A stretch of 64,000 nucleotides of DNA, taken from Apoderus coryli. Taxonomy: Eukaryota; Arthropoda; Insecta; Coleoptera; Attelabidae. Numbering within the stretch: the stretch's first letter is position 1; every line of letters begins with the position of its first letter. The notes beneath the pieces were generated by a model, which searched no databases, was not told the DNA's origin, and saw only the letters and a program-made list of their open reading frames with translations. Made by a program: the position numbers and the translations under genes. Location: contig OU452207.1 of the NCBI GenBank assembly GCA_911728435.2, positions 372,001-436,000 of the forward strand, written 5' to 3'. Shown piece after piece: positions 1 to 11,579 of this stretch.

Positions 1-819
1 AAATACCTTAGAGAATTACTTTTTGAGAACACTAACTTACCTACTTTTCATATATTGAATATTTGCTTACTTACTGACATCGTTCTTAAGCAAAATTTCT
101 TCCAATTTAACGAGAGGTTCTTTGTTCAGAAATCGGGATTGGCAATGGGTTCCAATCTGTCACCTTTGTTGTCGGAGATATTTATGTTTAACATCGAGAA
201 AAATATTAAATCACACCCTCTTTACAGTAAAATACTTTACTACAGCAGGTATGTGGATGACATTTTTGCTATTTTTACTGGCGAAATGTCAGAGTTGGAT
301 GATTTTCTAACGTTTCTCAATTCTATTCATCCATCCATTGAATTCACAATGGAAGTAGAAAACAATAGATGCCTCATCTTCCTGGACCTGACTATATCAA
401 GGACAAACTATAATTGTCTATCCTTCGCCATATACCACAAACCTACCAGTACTGATTCCATAATCCCCTACGATTCCTACCACCCACATTCACATAAATT
501 TGCTGCCTTTAATTCCTTCTTTCATCGTCTTTTCAATATTCCTCTCACACCTTCAGATTTTAACCATGAACTATCATACATAAGGATGGTAGCTGCCAAT
601 AATGGTTTTCCCTCTTCTTCCATCAACAAACTGTTTTTTAAACATATGAATAAATTCATCAATAAAAATAAAAATTTAATTAATCTATCTGGGAATTTTA
701 ACAAAAACAAAAAGTGTTTTTCCATTCCGTTCATTGATAACCTTTCCTATAAAATCCAAAACTGGATTGAGAAATACACCAACCAATTATGCATTTTCAA
801 ATATATTTTGCAATATTAA
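1..819 (+). mobile_element. Penelope-like element reverse transcriptase, fragment
   Basis: The reading frame is open from the window edge to the TAA at 817-819. It shows Penelope-type RT blocks: SGLAMGSNLSPLLSEIF (about 140-185) and the catalytic box RYVDDIFAIF (about 247-277). These are followed by the family's typical downstream stretch with YHKPTSTDS and a basic C-terminal tail. No GIY-YIG endonuclease follows, so this is an RT part only, 5' cut by the window and 3' truncated. The RT core looks intact in frame. Penelope-like elements copy RNA into DNA and often carry hammerhead motifs in their terminal repeats; such motifs occur elsewhere in this window. Confidence 0.85.
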
Positions 820-1293
820 ATTTGGAATATTCAGAATTTTATTATAGTAGATAGAAAAGGAAAATGCTCAGTAACTTTTATCTAAACGCGAATTCTATTG
901 CAGATTCCAGCTTATCCCTATTAAAATAAATTGCAACTAACATAACAAACGTTACAATCCTTTTTGAATCATAAATCTGGTCCCACTGTTGCTTGCTGTA
1001 TTCTGTACCTACTACTACTTGCATGCCCTCGAACTAGAATTTCGAAGAGATTTAAAACAATGCGCGACATTTATTTTATTTTTCGTTCGTGTTGCATGCC
1101 CCCCGAGTATGTTTGTGTATGTTTTAAAACGGTTTTTTTTTTGTTACGGAAGAAGAATATGCTTTATTCCTATTTCCGTCCAGCTTTCGTATTATTATTT
1201 TTTGATTTTTTTAAATACATGCTCACATTTTTTGTTCTTTTAATATTTTAATTTGTAATGGTTTGTTCAAATTCTTTCATATCTCTCTTGAGT
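820..1293. other. AT-rich stretch, no gene seen
   Basis: T-rich low-complexity DNA. I see no conserved protein or repeat end here. Confidence 0.5.
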
Positions 1294-1545
1294 TTAAATG
1301 GAAATATACAGGTTGTTCCAAAAAAAAATCCCCACCATTTGGGGGTTGAATCTACGACCAAAAATAAGACGAAATTTCGAAAAATTTCTCCTTAGGAAAT
1401 TGTGACCATTTTGCAATTTTCGAAAACCGATCCACTCGTTGGCAAAACGTCGATAAATAATGGGCAGGTGCACCATCATGTTGAAACACAATATTTAGCC
1501 GCTGTACTAAAGGAACATCTTCCAGAACAGTCATCATTACCACTC
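1294..1545 (-). mobile_element. Tc1/mariner-superfamily transposase fragment
   Basis: The minus strand encodes a short piece with FQHDGAPAHY, the second catalytic-Asp block of Tc1/mariner DDE transposases. The first Asp and the final D/E block are missing, so this is a relic. A related but diverged copy (FQHNGDPAHC) is at 55235-55735. The flank at 1309 contains a degenerate ACAGGTTGTTCC box, similar to the GGGTGT-box repeats found elsewhere here. Confidence 0.6.
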
Positions 1546-2745
1546 AGCTATAGTAGTCCACTGCTGAACATAAGCCTCTCGTTTATTTTGCCACTCTGCT
1601 CTATCTTGAGCCATTTGTATCCAATTACCACAGATTCTTTTGATGTCATCGGTCCATCGTGTGGGGGGGCGCCCTCTACTACGATAAGCTTCGTGCCTCG
1701 GGCGCCACTCCAATAGTTTTTTAGACCATCTTCCGTCAGTTCTTCTAGCTACGTGGCCGGCCCAGTTCCACTTTAAAGTTGTTATTTTTTCGATTAGATC
1801 TATAACACCTGTTCTTTGGCGAATAAACTCGTTTGGTATTCGGTCTCTGAGGGAAATACCTAGAATAGCCCTCTCCATCGCCCGTTGGGTGACACGCAGT
1901 TTCTTTGCTGACTTTTTTGTAAGCGTCAATGTTTCGGCTCCGTATGTCATCACTGGTAATACGCACTGATTGCATACTTTTCGTTTTAGACTGATGGGAA
2001 TATCCGACTTGAAAACATACTTTAATCTTCCAAAAGATGTCCACCCCAAGCCTCTCTTCGGAGAAGTTCGCACGTCTGGTTGTCCCGTCCTAATCGGATC
2101 TCATGACCCAAATATTTGTAGGCGGTGACCTGTTCAATAGATTTGCTTCCGACAGTTATGTTTTCACTGGGGACTAGGTTTGTCATGACTTGCGTCTTTA
2201 AAAAGTTAATTCTTAGGCCAACTTCTCTTGAAGCACTGTATTATTTTTCCAACATCATGGACGCTTGATCTATACGGTCGGCGATAAGGACGATATCGTC
2301 TGCAAATCTTAAGTTATTTAATCTTTCACCGTTTATATTTAGGCCCATTAACCCCCATTCGATTTTCTTACAGGCATATTCGAGCAGTGTGGTGAACAAA
2401 TTTGGAGAGAGGGTACACCTTGTTCTATTCGTAATGTTCTTGTGTTTTTATGTAATCTTACACACGCCGTTGCTTTCTCATATATACCCTTAATCAGTGC
2501 AATCTACCTGTAATCAATTCTGCAGTCTGTTAATCATTTGAGCATATGTTGTTGGCTGATTGAGTCAAAAGCTTTTTCATAGTCAACGAAAACAAGGATG
2601 AGAGGTTTATTATATTCTGTTGATTTTTCTATAAGGGTCTTGATTGTATGTAAATGGTCATTTGTACCATACCCTGCTCGAAACCCTGCCTCCAGTGTGC
2701 TTGCTAATTTGATGGGGATTTTCGTAATTCCAATAATGCAAGTTG
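1546..2745 (-). mobile_element. RTE-clade non-LTR retrotransposon, RT relic
   Basis: Read on the minus strand from about 2745, the conceptual protein passes through a GFRAGYGTNDHLHTIK block, FVDYEKAFDSIS (about 2560-2600), an ADDIVLIAD catalytic box (about 2280-2300) and the C-terminal region with LPVMTYGAETLTL and WNWAGHVARR typical of RTE elements. The C-terminal 178 residues (2073-1537) are open; the upstream part needs frameshifts and contains stops. It is 5' truncated next to a jockey relic in the opposite orientation. Confidence 0.8.
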
Positions 2746-3860
2746 TGCTGATTGAACACTTCCATAGCTTAGTTTCCCATTATTTCATTTGGGGAGTTCC
2801 TTCTTTTTATTCTGCTAGGATTATTCCTGTATTTAAAAAGGGCGATACATCATTAATTGACAATTATAGGCCTGTTGCATTGATCTGCAATTTTGCCAAA
2901 ATTTTCGAGATTGCCTTGCACAATAAACTGAATCCGCAAGTAAAAATTTTATTGTCTCCATATCAGCACGGTTTTATTGGAGGACGTTCTTGTCTAACTA
3001 ACTTGTCCTCCTTTTTACATACCATATGTGAGGCCCTGGATGATCGATCTCAGGTAGATGTTGTATATACGGATTTCCGTAAGGCAATTGACCGCATTGA
3101 CTATTATATACTCTTGAAGCATTTAGATAAGATTGGTTTTTCCAATGGGCTTGTTTAGCTGTTTGAATCTTACCTTGTCGAACGCATGCAGTTTGTTGAG
3201 TGTGAAGGTTATAAGTCCAGAAAGTTTGCTTCAACATCAGGTGTGCCACATGGATCAAACCTTGGCCCACTATTGTTTAACATCTTTATTAATGATCTTG
3301 TTGAAATTATAGAATGTCCCAAATTGGCTTATGCTGATGATCTAAAGATATTTTGTAGGATTGACTCCATAGAGGACTGCGTGGTACTCCAAAACGCACA
3401 GCGAGTTGTCGACAACTGGTGTAATCGAAATAAGCCCTATTTGAACATTTCTAAATGTAACGTTGTTAGCTTTCACAGAGTGAAAACCCCAGTAATTTGG
3501 AATTACACTATTGGAGCTGTACCCATTGAAAGACTTTCGCAGGTTCGAGACTTGAGTGTATTGTTTGATGAAGCTTTAACCTTTGTTCCCCACTATGAGC
3601 ACTTGTCCGCATCTGCATCCCGTATGTTGGGGTTTGTGATCAGAAACACTAAAAAGTTTAGAAATATTTCAACCATTAAATTATTATATTTTTCAATTGT
3701 GCGGGCTAGGCTTGAATATTGTTCGATCGTGTGGAATCCCTTGTATCAGTGTCATGCACGTGCATTAGAGTCTGTGCAGAGGCGGTTCGTAAAGTATTTA
3801 TATTTTAGGGAGTTCCAGGGGTGCAGATCACGATGTCCTGCTTTCAACATTTGACATTAC
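2746..3860 (+). mobile_element. Jockey-superfamily LINE, RT relic
   Basis: Two frames together cover the RT: an N-terminal part with VFKKGDTSLIDNYRPVAL and TDFRKAIDRIDYY (2800-3158, stop at 3157), then a second part (3186-3854) with SGVPHGSNLGPLLF, the YADDLKIF catalytic box and SIVRARLEYCSIVW. A stop and a frame change separate them. The 5' half (ORF1, endonuclease) and the very C-terminus are missing. At least six relics of related RTs occur in the window, so this family has been active here. Confidence 0.85.
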
Positions 3861-4019
3861 ATCTTTGTGGATGCGGCGAATGGTCTCTTCCGTCAGGTTT
3901 TTGTATAATTTATTGCATAATAAAATCGATTGTGCGTTTCTTCTTGGCTGTCTTCGGTTTCGTATTCCTAGAAAAGAAGAAAACGCAGAATGGAAGCAAG
4001 AATAATTGACAAATTTTCA

Positions 4020-4320
4020 ACCATTTAACTATATATTTTTGTTAATTTGACACTCAATTTGTTTCCGGCGCGGTGATGTGTGTAAACGTTTAAATCAATG
4101 TAAAACTCTCTATTAATATTTGTATGAAGTACGACCCTCACATCTGACAATATTCTGTGGGGTTCCTTGGGCCACTGATGATGGACGTGTAGTCCGAAAC
4201 ATGACATTTAAGGACAGGGTTTTAACGTATATATTGTGGAGTAGACGTCGTTTTATTCAAATCATACTATTCTTGTTTAAGTTAAGTGCAATGCGATCCA
4301 GAAAATGAATAAGAATGGAA
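4020..4320 (+). repeat. Probable Penelope-type terminal repeat
   Basis: There is no coding potential. The stretch contains a hammerhead-like core at 4175-4200, followed by sequence that resembles the ends of Penelope-like elements by layout only. Boundaries are approximate. Confidence 0.4.
4175..4200 (+). ncRNA. Hammerhead ribozyme-like core
   Basis: Canonical CUGAUGA (4175-4181), one extra U, a perfect 4-bp stem II GGAC/GUCC (4183-4186 with 4192-4195, loop GUGUA), then GAAAC (4196-4200). A clear NUH cleavage triplet with a short stem III is not obvious downstream (ACAUGA), so self-cleavage is doubtful. The extra base after CUGANGA is shared with most other cores in this window and suggests a common Penelope-related origin. 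Confidence 0.55.
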
Positions 4321-4998
4321 TTTGCATGACAAAATGCTACCAAAGTACTAAAACTAAAGCCACATTATACAAAACACTTTCCTTCCATTACGTTCCCGGG
4401 TGAGTTTCTGGTTAATCTAGGTTACAAAAATAATTTGAGATATTTTTTCAACTTCCAAATGGTTTTTACTGTTGTATACGACTGAGCTGCTGGAATTAGA
4501 ATACAACACTTGCAGTGTGCATTGAGTGCATGTATAGTCGTATACAGCTGAATGTAGGTGGTGGATCTATTATGCAAATGGGACATAATAAAAACTAGTG
4601 GAGAAATACGCTTTTTAATAATTATTATGTGGGCAATTAAAAATCCATTATATGGACATTAAGCTTTAGTAGGGATTAGGTATCTATAAAACAGATATAT
4701 CTACATAACACAGATTGCAAAACACTGAATGGCAATCCAAATAAAATTGTGTTTAAAAATAACTTTGGTATTTTTTTACGGGTTTTTCATTAATAATACA
4801 GGGTACATTTTAAAGAAAAGCCGAAACACGTCAGTTTTGGTTTATGTTTAGCAATTTTTCTTTTTTCTCTTCATTTTAAGAATTCATAATTTTGAAAATA
4901 ATCGCGCGCACGTTCCTTTTTTTTTGGAAGGGTCCGTACCAGCTAAGTCCCCGGTTTCACTGCAGCCTCATGGGCTTATTGTGAAAAATCCTCGTATA
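4321..4998. other. No gene; small inverted repeat
   Basis: AT-rich DNA. The only structure seen is an 11-bp inverted repeat, TGTATACGACT at 4473-4483 and its complement near 4536-4546. An ACAGGGTACA box lies near 4798. Confidence 0.4.
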
Positions 4999-6154
4999 TT
5001 ATGCCACCCAATCCATTAGCCCTGTACCCTCCACTAGCTTGTGGAGTTCAGTTATGTGTTGGGTATCAATATCTGCTGGCGCAATCAGCGCATGCCCAAA
5101 AATAACGTGTCGTCTTCGTTGTAGAACTACACACTCACATATTACATGGTAAGCTGTTTCAACTGCCCCATTACACAATCTGCATTGCAGGTCCCCATTA
5201 TACAGCCCCATCTTATTTAGGTGGTCTCTCAGAGCGCAATGCCCAGTAAGGAGTCCCATAGTTATTCGCATCTGACTCTTGCTTAATGATAGCAGTTTTT
5301 CTGTGCGTTTTGTTGCTGCGCCAGGTATCAACCTCTTCCCATGCTCCTGCTTGGGAATATGTTCCCAATATCTCTGGTGCGCGTTTTTGGCCCAGTACTT
5401 GAGGAGTTCCCTCGCCGTTCTTTTAGACAAGCCCACCTTGAAATACGGATGTGTTTTTCCCCAGTGAGAATCTTAGATTCGTGTTACTTGTCTCGCTGTA
5501 TATTCATGCACCACGTCCACTTTCGGTTTTTGACCCGTCTGTAAACCAGGGTATCAATGTCCGTATGCAGTCTTGATCAAGAACTTCACGGTCCATAATA
5601 TGCACTTCGAAGTTTATGTCAAATTCAAATTTTGGTATGATGTGGTCGATGGGCATGTCTATGATGCCATCCCCAATACATACCCCAATTTTGGTATGTC
5701 CCTGATAAGTGGGTACATTTCTTACCAACCCTCGCAGTCCAATGAATGCGGCCCCCGCCTCCATCCTTACCATGATGTGCAAGGGTGGGAGGTTCAGCAA
5801 TACTTCCATTGCGGCTGTCGGAGTAGTTCTAAAAGCGCCCGTCATTGCTAAGCAGGCAAGCCTCTGTACCCTGCTCAACTCAGCAATGGCGGTATGCTGT
5901 TCCGTTTTCGTCCACCAAATCAGCGACGAGTCTGTTATCATAGGTCTAACTACCGCAATGTGATTTAGTCCCCATGTTTTCCCATGAGAGCGTCTGAGTA
6001 ACATAAGCGTTCTCTCCGCTCTTGCTCTGGTTCTTTTAAAGTGTGCGGTCCAGGTAACCTTTGAGTCTAGAGTGACCCCTAAATACTTTACCTCCCCGGA
6101 CATTTTTACGATTTCACCTTGAAGGTACAGTGGTCCTAGTCCCTCTGTTTGCAC
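4999..6154 (-). mobile_element. R1/I-group LINE with RNase H and CCHC tail, relic
   Basis: Minus-strand order: an RT C-terminal domain starting near 6154 (KYLGVTLDSKVTWTAHF), a long linker, the start of an RNase H domain (WFTDGSKTESGRGA, near 5540-5505), then after a frame break a C-terminal segment (5436-4999) with TGHCALRDHLNKMGL and a CCHC knuckle (CRLCNGAVETAYHVICEC). LINEs of the R1, I and LOA groups combine these parts. The RT catalytic half is absent. Two more copies of the C-terminal segment lie at 7063-7470 and 37735-37960. Confidence 0.75.
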
Positions 6155-6384
6155 GTTCCTTTACTTTACGGTCACCCTGTATATCCGAACATTAAATACT
6201 TCATGTTGCGTTTGCTGTGAAGGTGTGGGATTTCACTCTTTAACAGCATATTGCCTTTGCTGGGTATAGTCGCCTGTGATCTTGATGAAGTTAGGTATAC
6301 AATAATTGTTCTTCATGCATTCCATGTTATTAGAAAATATGTTGTTTTTATGTTTTAGTAAATGATTTATGTCATAGTAGTGGC

Positions 6385-6480
6385 TATGGAATATACAGGG
6401 TGTCCCGAAATTAGCTTTAGAAAATTTCATATTAATTAGATCGAAAAATTGTTGGTTTTCAAGATACAGGCTGTTAAAGG
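6385..6480 (+). repeat. GGGTGT-box repeat copy
   Basis: TATACAGGGTGTCCCGAAAT (6391 on) is followed about 75 bp later by AAGATACAGGCTGTTAAAG. The same two-box layout recurs at 13452, 31630-31755 and 41318-41415. Confidence 0.5.
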
Positions 6481-6686
6481 TGAGGTACTCATGGTGGTTT
6501 TTTGATAATATTGACGAAACCTTTAAAGATAATGTTGTACTTTTCTTGAACCTTGTTGCAATTTTTTTATTCTTTTCTTGGAATATAAAGGTTCTTATTT
6601 AAAAGCAAAACAAAAATACCTACTAAAAGTGGTATACATCTAAATAATTTGTCTATAGAAACATGCGATGTTAAAAAAAGATGTAC

Positions 6687-6715
6687 CTGAGGAAGGCTAA
6701 TAATGCCGAAACGTT
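6687..6715 (+). ncRNA. Hammerhead ribozyme-like core with GUU site
   Basis: CUGAGGA (6687-6693) matches the CUGANGA consensus. It is followed by one extra A, stem II GGC/GCC (6695-6697 with 6705-6707, loop UAAUAAU) and GAAACGUU (6708-6715). ACGU can act as a minimal or dimeric stem III with GUU as the NUH cleavage triplet. All core positions are present apart from the extra base. Penelope-like elements are known to carry such minimal hammerheads. Confidence 0.55.
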
Positions 6716-7062
6716 GTGCGATGACGTGAAATAAAAATATTCCAAAAGAAAAAAATTTCGCTTTTAAATAAGAACCTTATATCGCAAGAAAGGAAAATAA
6801 TTTGAGGATAATCTAATGAAATTTTGTCCGTCTTCCAAACGTTTTACCCCTTCAACGCTACAGGTATTTTTAGTTTTATGAACTGCTAATAAGCGGGTAA
6901 AACAGGGAGGGGCATGGGGAAATATTGCCCCAACTTTTTTGTAAAAGGGTTCTTAGCAATTTTAAAACTCGATTTTAATAGACCAAACTGTTTTACAACA
7001 AAAAAGTACTCTTTATTTACTATTACTACCCGGAACCCATCTTTGGCCTTCCAAAAAGCCAT
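6716..7062. other. No gene seen
   Basis: AT-rich spacer between the hammerhead-like repeat and the LINE fragment that follows. Confidence 0.4.
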
Positions 7063-7470
7063 ATGATGGAAGAACTTCGGAGATGGGAAAAGGAACAACT
7101 TAAGTCCTACTGGAGAAACACTCCAGGCCTAAGACAATCAAAAAGGTTTATCAAACCTTCAGAGGCCAACTCACGGAAGCTTATCCAACTGGAGAGAAGC
7201 GACCTAAGGCGAATTACAGGCCTTTTTACGGGACACCACCCAGTGAAGTACCATCTCAAAAAGATGGGCCTAACCGAGGACGACACTTGTCGGTTTTGCG
7301 AAGACGCAACAGAGACAACAGAACACGTGCTCTGTGAATGCATGGCACTTTTCTGCAAAAGGCTAAAACACCTTGGAGGTGTGACCCTAACACCCGACGA
7401 GGCAAGTAAATTAGCCCCCAGAGAAATCATCAACTTCCTGAAAAGTGTGGGACAGCTGGGCAATTCATAG
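7063..7470 (+). mobile_element. R1/I-group LINE C-terminal fragment (CCHC)
   Basis: A 135-residue open segment carries TGHHPVKYHLKKMGL and the knuckle CRFCEDATETTEHVLCEC, ending in a natural stop. It matches the layout of the segment at 4999-5436 but is clearly diverged, so it is a separate insertion. The 3' flank to about 7600 looks like the element's untranslated end. RT and RNase H are missing. Confidence 0.75.
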
Positions 7471-7797
7471 ATTAGAGTCATTCACAAAAGATCTTCTGCA
7501 GGTCGAAGTGAGGGGAGGCCAAACCGCCTAAACGGCTCCGAAAAAACAATCTACAATCTAAAGCGCTTTAGGCGCTATCGTGGAATAATACATACAGACA
7601 CACACAATTGATCATCGGAAATCTATGTGGAGGATGCTGCGGAATCCTGAAACGTGTACCACGCTGTAACAGTGCTTTTCACCATATTGAATTTTTCCAT
7701 GCTTTTAATTTTCTAAATTTGGCAGATACAACACAGTCCACTTAACAGACGATTCTCGTCCCAACAGTCCCAATAGTATCTACATTTTTATATTAGG

Positions 7798-7832
7798 CCT
7801 TAAAGAAGTCTGTATTTGATAGACGAAATGTT
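7798..7832 (+). ncRNA. Degenerate hammerhead-like hairpin
   Basis: UUAAAGA is followed by an extra A, a 4-bp stem GUCU/AGAC and GAAAUGUU. The CUGANGA box has decayed (UUAAAGA), so this is an inactive relative of the cores at 6687 and 38805. Confidence 0.3.
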
Positions 7833-8607
7833 GGCTAAAGTTTGGCTGTTTTATTATTTGCCCTATACCGATAATTTCCAGAATACATGACGTCTAATTT
7901 TAAATTCCCATTTATTTGAATATCACATCTGTATAGATTTATCCAAAAAAATGCTGTCATATTTCGTATATCCAAATCTTCACTCTGTCACCATCACCGT
8001 GTATGTTAGAGCAAGTCTCTTTTGAGCCATGCATCGCATCATGGCATCAGTTTTCCCATTCACGCAGTTTTGATGGAAATTTCGTCTGAAGAGCTTTTTG
8101 CCTTTTTACGTGAAATCGAAGCGACACAGCGGCAATGACAGTGGCACTGGCTTTTCGTTATACATCTACTCTATTTATTTTTTTCTGTTCCAGTTCATGT
8201 GTTCGCCTGGTAATGTAAATGCATCAAAATAAAACGTGACACTCTGAAAATGGTAAAAATAGAGTGTGTAAATTGAATATTATTGCGTGGATTTGGTTTT
8301 AAGGATTAGCTTGAGTGGAGTGTTAAGCACTGAGCTTGTGTCAAGACAAAAAATTACGAGAATAATAGCGTTAGCACAATTTTGTTTCTCTAACGCGGTA
8401 CAAAAAAGAGTGCAGAAGAGACTAGAAATTCAAAGCATTTCACAACAATTTTGTCAGTATAGGTACTAGAATATTGTATTTCGCAAATTCCTTTCTATAT
8501 TGTAAACTTCAAAAAATAAACAAAAAACACAATTACACATATTTTTCTAGAAGAAAGAACGCAAAAATGATGCTTAGAGCGCGGGCACAATTTCTATGAG
8601 GCGCTAA
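7833..8607. other. No gene seen
   Basis: Unique-looking AT-rich DNA with short open frames lacking recognisable domains. The left end of a hAT element follows. Confidence 0.4.
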
Positions 8608-11205
8608 CAAAGGCGTATCCAGGAGGGGCTATTGCCCCTCCTAGACGACCCTAAAATTTCACAATAAAACATTAAAATCAAACACCTAACGTAAGAAAAA
8701 TAAGGAAAAAATATAAAAAATACGGTGAAGGACATTATAAACTTTTTAGGGAATCCACCACTCGGAGGAATTGTGCTCCTAGAGTGTCACGACTGTGCGA
8801 AACAAGATGGGGATGCGGTCTGAAAAATACAAAAGCATGCGATTATTTGCACAAAATTTCTTTGAGATTGTCTAAGCACATAAAAGGTTATCAACAGAAC
8901 GAAACTTCACCACACGACAATCTACCTACCGCAGTTGCATTAAGTCGTTACCAAATCCTCATTAATTGTTGCTCTAACTATAACAGCAGTTAATGCTCTG
9001 CAAGCAAAATGTATGGATTGGATGAAGTTGCAAGAACATGATTATTGTAATCCTTAATGTACTGAAGAAACCCCGTAAGACGTACTGCTGAAATATTTAA
9101 AAAAACACAAGATCTTGCCAAGACATTGGGAATTGAAATTTCTGTCCATCGACTTGCCATCAGGTCATTTGTTAACGGGTCGCTCCAGCAGTCACGTATT
9201 CCCGGTTCTATGCAATACAACAACAATGTTATTGAGGATCCGCAAAGTATTATTGAAACGTTTGCTAAATACTTTGAAAGTGTCTTTGTGGGACCTGTGG
9301 GTTGTGGTAATGGTGATGCATTATCGCTCCTGTGTGGAAATATAACTGAGGGAGAGATAGTTATGGCTGCTCGCAAATTAAAGAACAGGTTTACTTCCGG
9401 ACCTGACGGGATTCCCTCATTCTTGGTCAAAGATACAATTTCAGTAATGTGCGTTCCTCTGTGTATAATTTATAACTTAATATCAAGACGTAATACTTTT
9501 CCTATGGTCTGGAAGAATGCTAAGGTGTGTCCTGTTTTGAAGAGCGGAGATCGTGCGGATATAACCAATTATAGGCCTATATCAATTCTGTCTAATTTTT
9601 TTAAATTACTTTAAATAGTCCTTTACAATCGTATTTATCCAATTGTTCAAGATGGGCCGGTCCAGTATCAGCATGGTTTCATTGCACACAAGTCCACACT
9701 TACAAATTTGTCAATTTTTTCACAATACGTGTCTGGGACGTTGGATAACCGCGGTCAGGTTGACGTTGTACACCGATTTTTGCAAGGCGTTTGATAGAAT
9801 TGATCACACAATCCTTATACAAAAGCTTCCCTATTTTGGCTTTAGCGCTGATGCCGTCTCTCTTCTGCAATCTTATATTAATGATAGAGTTCAGTTTCTG
9901 TCATACAATGGATATACATTGACATATTATACAGCTCTATCTACCTCAGGGTTCAAATCTGGGACCTCTATTATTTTTATTATTCATTAATGATTTGGGA
10001 GAATTATTGAATTGTAGTAAACTGATTTATGCAGATGACTTAAAGATTTTTACAACGATAAGTACGCCGCAGGATTGTATTTCGCTACAGGGCAGTCTTC
10101 AATTGGTGAATGCTTGGTGTGAACAAAACAGACTTTCCCACAATCCTAAGAAATGTAATGTTGTTTCTTATACCTGCAAAACGTCTCCGACCATCTTTTA
10201 TTATAATGTAAATGGAGTAATTCTTAATCGAAATGAGTCTATTAAAGATCTTGGAGTTACTTTTGACATGCATTTCACTTTCAAGGAACATATTACAGAT
10301 ATGGTGGCTGGTGCGACCAAAGCTTATGGCTTTATTGTTAGAAACAGCAAATATTTCGAGAGTGTCGTTACTTTGAATACTCTATATTTTGCATATGTAA
10401 GATCCAAGCTTGAGTATTGCTCTTTGGTCTGGTACCCCTGCCATAACTGTGATATTCAAATGATTGAGAAAGTTCAGCGTAAATTTTTAAAATGTTTGTG
10501 CTTTAAGATTGATGGAACTTACCCGGATCGCGGAATACCTTACAACTATCTTATTGACCGATTTCAATTTCAAAGTTTAAGGAGAAATTTGTTTAGTATA
10601 AGCTTCCTATATAAGATATTCAATAGTGATGTAGTGTGCCCTGAGCTACTGGAAAAGGTATTATTATCAGGCAAATGATTTATTTATTCACGGACAAATT
10701 CCATTATTAATCAAGCATCAAGCTCGTAACCCTGAAGGTGCCACGCATTCTCTCTAGGCTCAAATTATTTTTCAGAGAGAGGACTATTTGAAAAAAAATG
10801 AAAGAATCAAATCCTGGGGCAGCGCACAGGATTTGCGGCTCAAGGATCTTTGGGTTCACAACAGAAATCCCAGAGTGAATGCTGATGATGATGACATAAG
10901 ACAAGCACTTTTGAGTTTGATGACAATTCCATGTACTTTGGCCACTTTAGAACGATCGTTTAGTACGCTTCGAATTTTTAAGACCTGGTTGAGAAGTACT
11001 ATGGGAGTAGAAAGGTTGACGGGATTATGTTTGATGGGTGTGCATCGATATTCAATGACAGATTTTGCTACAAATCCAAGAAGAATGTTCCTGCTGAATT
11101 TGGTACTTATAGGTATAGAATGTGGTTATTAATAACTAATAAAAGGAAAAGAAACATTGTTGTACTTTTTTTTATCTGCCCCCCTTCGCTTTCCTCTGGT
11201 AACGC
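8608..11205 (+). mobile_element. hAT transposon relic, split by a jockey insertion
   Basis: The left end (GGCGTATCCAGGAGGGGC at about 8613) and the reverse complement of the right end (GGCGTTACCAG then GGGGGGCA, about 11165-11204) share a hAT-like terminal pattern. Inside are a SRLCETRWG block (8784 on), a stretch ending DLAKTLGIEISV near 9145, and, beyond the insertion, the C-terminal dimerisation domain with TLERSFSTLRIFKTWLRSTM (about 10930-11010). I could not find an 8-bp target duplication. Stops and the nested LINE make it inactive. Confidence 0.7.
9165..10690 (+). mobile_element. Jockey-superfamily LINE inserted in the hAT element
   Basis: The insert starts around 9165-9185 in the linker before the RT and is 5' truncated. 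Blocks in order: SGPDGIPSFLVKD, VLKSGDRADITNYRPISIL, LYTDFCKAFDRIDHT, LIYADDLKIF (10021-10050) and YVRSKLEYCSLVWY, with the last frame closing at 10676-10678. Three frames are needed, so it is dead. Its position between the two hAT halves means it landed after the hAT element. Confidence 0.8.
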
Positions 11206-11491
11206 CACTGTCTGTATAAAAGAAGAGTTTATTTATTTAAGTATGATTCTAAACGTTTATTTTGTAACATTCATGAAATAATAATTGTATTGATAACCTT
11301 CATAGTTGCATTTTCCAAGAATATTACACTTAATATCATCAATTTCTCTTTCAGACATTTCAAATATTTTACCTAATATTAATAATGCAGTTTTCTGTTG
11401 TTGATAATTAAAATATAATTAACCCATAATTATTAATTGTCTAATATTCGTTGTTTTTCACCTTCATTGTATAACCCAAAACTTTTGTACG

Positions 11492-11501
11492 TATATAAAT
11501 A
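11492..11501 (+). promoter_or_regulatory. TATA box of the lectin gene
   Basis: TATATAAATA lies 79 bp before the lectin start codon. The same decamer lies upstream of the cuticle gene on the other strand (46526-46535). Confidence 0.55.
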
Positions 11502-11579
11502 TTGACTGTCTTGCATTTTGTTTCAATATTGATATATTTTTCTTGCATTCCTCAAACGGTAAATAGAGTACACAAAAAT

